From UBA8437 sp963933195 (GTDB taxonomy: Bacteria; Planctomycetota; Planctomycetia; Planctomycetales; Planctomycetaceae): a stretch of DNA of 64,000 nucleotides. The stretch covers positions 1-64,000 of the forward strand of contig CAWVUS010000001.1 of the NCBI GenBank assembly GCA_963933195.1, read 5' to 3'. This document shows positions 61,768 through 64,000 of the stretch, in pieces. Position numbers and translations under genes: made by a program. Under the pieces are notes generated by a model. That model was not told the origin of the DNA. It made no database searches and saw nothing but the letters and a program-made list of their open reading frames with translations. Within the stretch, counting starts at the first letter, position 1. Every line of letters begins with the position of its first letter.

Positions 61768-64000
61768 ATGAAAACCGACGAACTCCGCGAAAAATACCTC
61801 GAGTTTTTCGAGTCCCGGGGCCACACTCGCCGTCCCACCGACGTGCTGGTTCCTCCCGACGACCCGACCGTGCTGTTCACTCCGGCCGGCATGAACCAGT
61901 TCAAGAACCAGTTCCTGGGAATTGGCCCGCTGGACTTTACCCGTGCGACCACATGCCAGATGTGCCTGCGAACCGGTGACATCGGCAATGTGGGAGTCAC
62001 CGCCTATCACCACACCTTCTTCGAAATGCTGGGGAATTTTTCTTTCGGCGACTACTTCAAGACCGAGGCCATCCAGTGGGCCTGGGAATTTCTCACCGGT
62101 GCCGACTGGCTGGCCCTCGATCCCAATCGCCTCACTGTCACCGTCTTTGCTGAAGACGACGAGGCGTTCAAGATCTGGAATGACGACATCGGGTTGCCCG
62201 ATTCTCGTATACGACGCGACGATGAATACGAGAACTTCTGGCCAGCCGGGGCACCATCCAACGGTCCCGACGGTGTCTGCGGTCCCTGCAGCGAGATCTT
62301 TTTTGACACCGGCGAGGGAGAACCGGTGGAGATCTGGAACCTGGTGTTCACCCAATTCAACCGAATCGGCGATCCCCCGGACAACCTCCGGCCATTGCCC
62401 AAGCAGAACATCGACACCGGCATGGGACTCGAACGCATGGCCGCGGTCATGCAGGGAGTCCGCAGCAACTTCGAGATCGACATCCTGCGGGGACTGTGCG
62501 AGGCGGCCGGTGAAGTGGTGGGCGTCGACTACTCATTCGATGCCGAAGCCGGCCGGCCTTTGCGAAGAATCGCCGATCACATTCGCGCCGTGACCTTCTG
62601 TATCCACGAGGGTGTCGAACCGGGCAACGACAAGCAGAGTTACGTGGTCAGACAGTTGCTGCGGCGAGCGATGCTCGAAGGCTATCTGATGGGTCGCCAC
62701 GAGCCCTTCCTGCATCAACTGGTCCCCGCTGTGGTCACGGCAATGCAAGCCGCCTATCCCGACCTGGCCACGTCGGCCGACCCAGTCGCCAACGTCGTGC
62801 TCGAAGAAGAGAACCAATTCCTGGATATCGTCGAGCGTGGTGTCGCAAAGTTTCAGAAACTCGCCTCGTCAGCCGAGTCCGAAGGGCGAACCCGGATCAG
62901 CGGTGACGAGGCCTTTGACCTTCACCAGACCGACGGGTTTCTTGTGGAATTGACCGAGGCCCTGGCGGCGAGAACAGGATTGACCGTCGACCGGGAACAA
63001 TTCGACGCCCGTATGAAACAACACATGGCCGGAAGCGGTTCTGGCGCGTTTCTTGACAGCGTGATGGCAGCCGGTCCGCTCGATGAACTTCGCAACCGCA
63101 TCGGTGGGACACAATTCGACGGCTACGACACCACCGACCAGAACGTGCAGGTCATGGGGATCATCGCCGGAGGCGAGTTGATCGAGAACTGGTCCGAGAC
63201 CGGTGACACGGCAGTCGCCGCCATCGTACTCGACCGGTCTCCGTTTTACGGTGAGGCCGGTGGACAGGTGGGTGACAATGGCCACCTGGGGGGCTCAGAC
63301 ACCTCGTTCCAGGTCACCGACACCCAACGCGATGGAGAACTGCTGTTGCACATTGGCTACCTGGAATCGGGAGCACTCTCGCCAGGCAACGAACTCACCG
63401 CCGGGGTCGACTCGCAGAGACGTGCAGGGATCCGGCGAGCCCACTCGGCAACTCACCTGCTGCACCACGCCCTGCACACCGTCCTCGGGCACAACGCCAT
63501 GCAGCGAGGGTCAAAAGTGGAACGAGATGCCCTGAGATTCGATTTCGCCCACAAGCAGCCAGTCACGGCTGAAGAGCTCCGAAAAATCGAGGACGTGATC
63601 AACTCGAGAATCGCCGAGGGAGCGGAGGTGACGACTGAAGTCATGGCACTCGAGAAGGCTCGAGAAGCCGGCGCGATGGCCCTGTTCGGAGAGAAATACC
63701 CCGACAATGTGCGGGTCGTCCAGATGGGCGACTTCAGTACCGAGTTGTGTGGCGGAACTCACCTGGTCAACACCGGACAGGTCGGACTGTGCCGGATCAT
63801 CTCTGAAGAACCGGTCGCCAAGGGAGTCCGGCGAATTTCGGCACTGACCGGGCCCAGGGCGCTCGAACAAATTCGCCAAACCGAGTCGGTCGTCAAGGCA
63901 CTGTCTATCGCACTCAAGGCACCGCCCGAGGAACTTCTCGGACGGGTCGAGTCGTTGCAGGACGACCTCAAGGAGATCCACCGGCAACTCAAACAACACA
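61768..64000 (+). CDS. alaS: Alanine--tRNA ligase (partial, runs off the window end)
   Basis: The first 744 residues of the class II enzyme charging tRNA-Ala. Motif 1/2 region: FTPAGMNQFKNQFLG, CLRTGDIGNVGVTAYHHTFFEMLGNFSFGDYF. Later blocks are VCGPCSEIFFD and MGLERMAAVMQG. The editing domain has HSATHLLHHAL and the zinc Cys/His motif ELCGGTHLVNTG. The loop CLRTGDIGNVG replaces the commoner CxRAGGKHNDLxNVG. That variation is known from actinobacteria and planctomycetes. The frame is open to the last base; the C-Ala domain lies outside. Start ATG 61768 follows the HtrA-like gene by 60 bases. Confidence 0.95.
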   Translation, partial: MKTDELREKYLEFFESRGHTRRPTDVLVPPDDPTVLFTPAGMNQFKNQFLGIGPLDFTRATTCQMCLRTGDIGNVGVTAYHHTFFEMLGNFSFGDYFKTEAIQWAWEFLTGADWLALDPNRLTVTVFAEDDEAFKIWNDDIGLPDSRIRRDDEYENFWPAGAPSNGPDGVCGPCSEIFFDTGEGEPVEIWNLVFTQFNRIGDPPDNLRPLPKQNIDTGMGLERMAAVMQGVRSNFEIDILRGLCEAAGEVVGVDYSFDAEAGRPLRRIADHIRAVTFCIHEGVEPGNDKQSYVVRQLLRRAMLEGYLMGRHEPFLHQLVPAVVTAMQAAYPDLATSADPVANVVLEEENQFLDIVERGVAKFQKLASSAESEGRTRISGDEAFDLHQTDGFLVELTEALAARTGLTVDREQFDARMKQHMAGSGSGAFLDSVMAAGPLDELRNRIGGTQFDGYDTTDQNVQVMGIIAGGELIENWSETGDTAVAAIVLDRSPFYGEAGGQVGDNGHLGGSDTSFQVTDTQRDGELLLHIGYLESGALSPGNELTAGVDSQRRAGIRRAHSATHLLHHALHTVLGHNAMQRGSKVERDALRFDFAHKQPVTAEELRKIEDVINSRIAEGAEVTTEVMALEKAREAGAMALFGEKYPDNVRVVQMGDFSTELCGGTHLVNTGQVGLCRIISEEPVAKGVRRISALTGPRALEQIRQTESVVKALSIALKAPPEELLGRVESLQDDLKEIHRQLKQH

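Overview
The window is chromosomal DNA from a GC-rich bacterium, almost certainly a planctomycete. The evidence is a secreted protein with planctomycete cytochrome domains (PSCyt1, PSCyt2/DUF1549, PSD1/DUF1553), a secreted pre-peptidase C-terminal (PPC) repeat protein, an FGly-type sulfatase, two secreted PQQ-like beta-propellers, a DUF1573 protein, a Gfo/Idh/MocA plus TIM-barrel sugar cluster, and short helical proteins of planctomycete type. Coding density is high and both strands are used. I see no insertion sequence, prophage, CRISPR array, tRNA or rRNA.

Layout. 1-2.2 kb: tail of ssb, rplI and dnaB. 2.4-7.4 kb: two large secreted planctomycete proteins, closed by a strong bidirectional terminator. 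7.5-9.8 kb (minus): argC-argJ. 10-13.5 kb: cupin, TIM-barrel isomerase-like and Gfo/Idh/MocA oxidoreductase genes, then greA and a secreted beta-propeller. 15.4-18.3 kb (minus): a small protein and an FHA-GAF-sigma54 activator, divergent from a second beta-propeller followed by a twin zinc-ribbon protein. 20.1-26.1 kb (minus): a run of membrane SGNH-like protein, proA, fliM-like, infC, rpmI, rplT, pheS. 26.4-30.2 kb: small coiled-coil/HTH protein, GNAT, M20 peptidase, ispA. 30.2-40.6 kb: dxs, a secreted unknown, a C-terminal processing protease, an ABC-2 exporter, an MFS transporter and an SMP-30-like protein. 40.7-45 kb (minus): gcvT, rnr, yhaM-like. 45.2-54.9 kb: proS, aldehyde dehydrogenase, SDR, sulfatase, WecA-like transferase, O-antigen ligase-like protein. 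55.1-64 kb: DUF1573 protein, tetraheme cytochrome fusion, DUF971, CYTH, recA, HtrA-like protease and the first part of alaS.

How the genes work together. Most are housekeeping: replication and recombination (ssb, dnaB, recA), translation (rplI, infC, rpmI, rplT, pheS, proS, alaS), arginine and proline synthesis (argC, argJ, proA), isoprenoid precursors (ispA-dxs, one base apart), RNA decay (rnr with a YhaM-like nuclease) and envelope polysaccharide (WecA-like, O-antigen ligase-like). Several usual partners are absent: pheT, argB, gcvH/gcvP, a second ABC-2 permease, DUF1501.

The less ordinary content is: a tetraheme cytochrome fused to a metallophosphatase-like domain that seems to have lost its metal ligands; an SGNH-like membrane protein lacking the expected Ser and His; a lone FliM-like protein; a recurring CTAGAAT-type -10 element upstream of several genes; and compact hairpins just upstream of recA, rplI and infC. 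I did not find a convincing new defence or mobile system.
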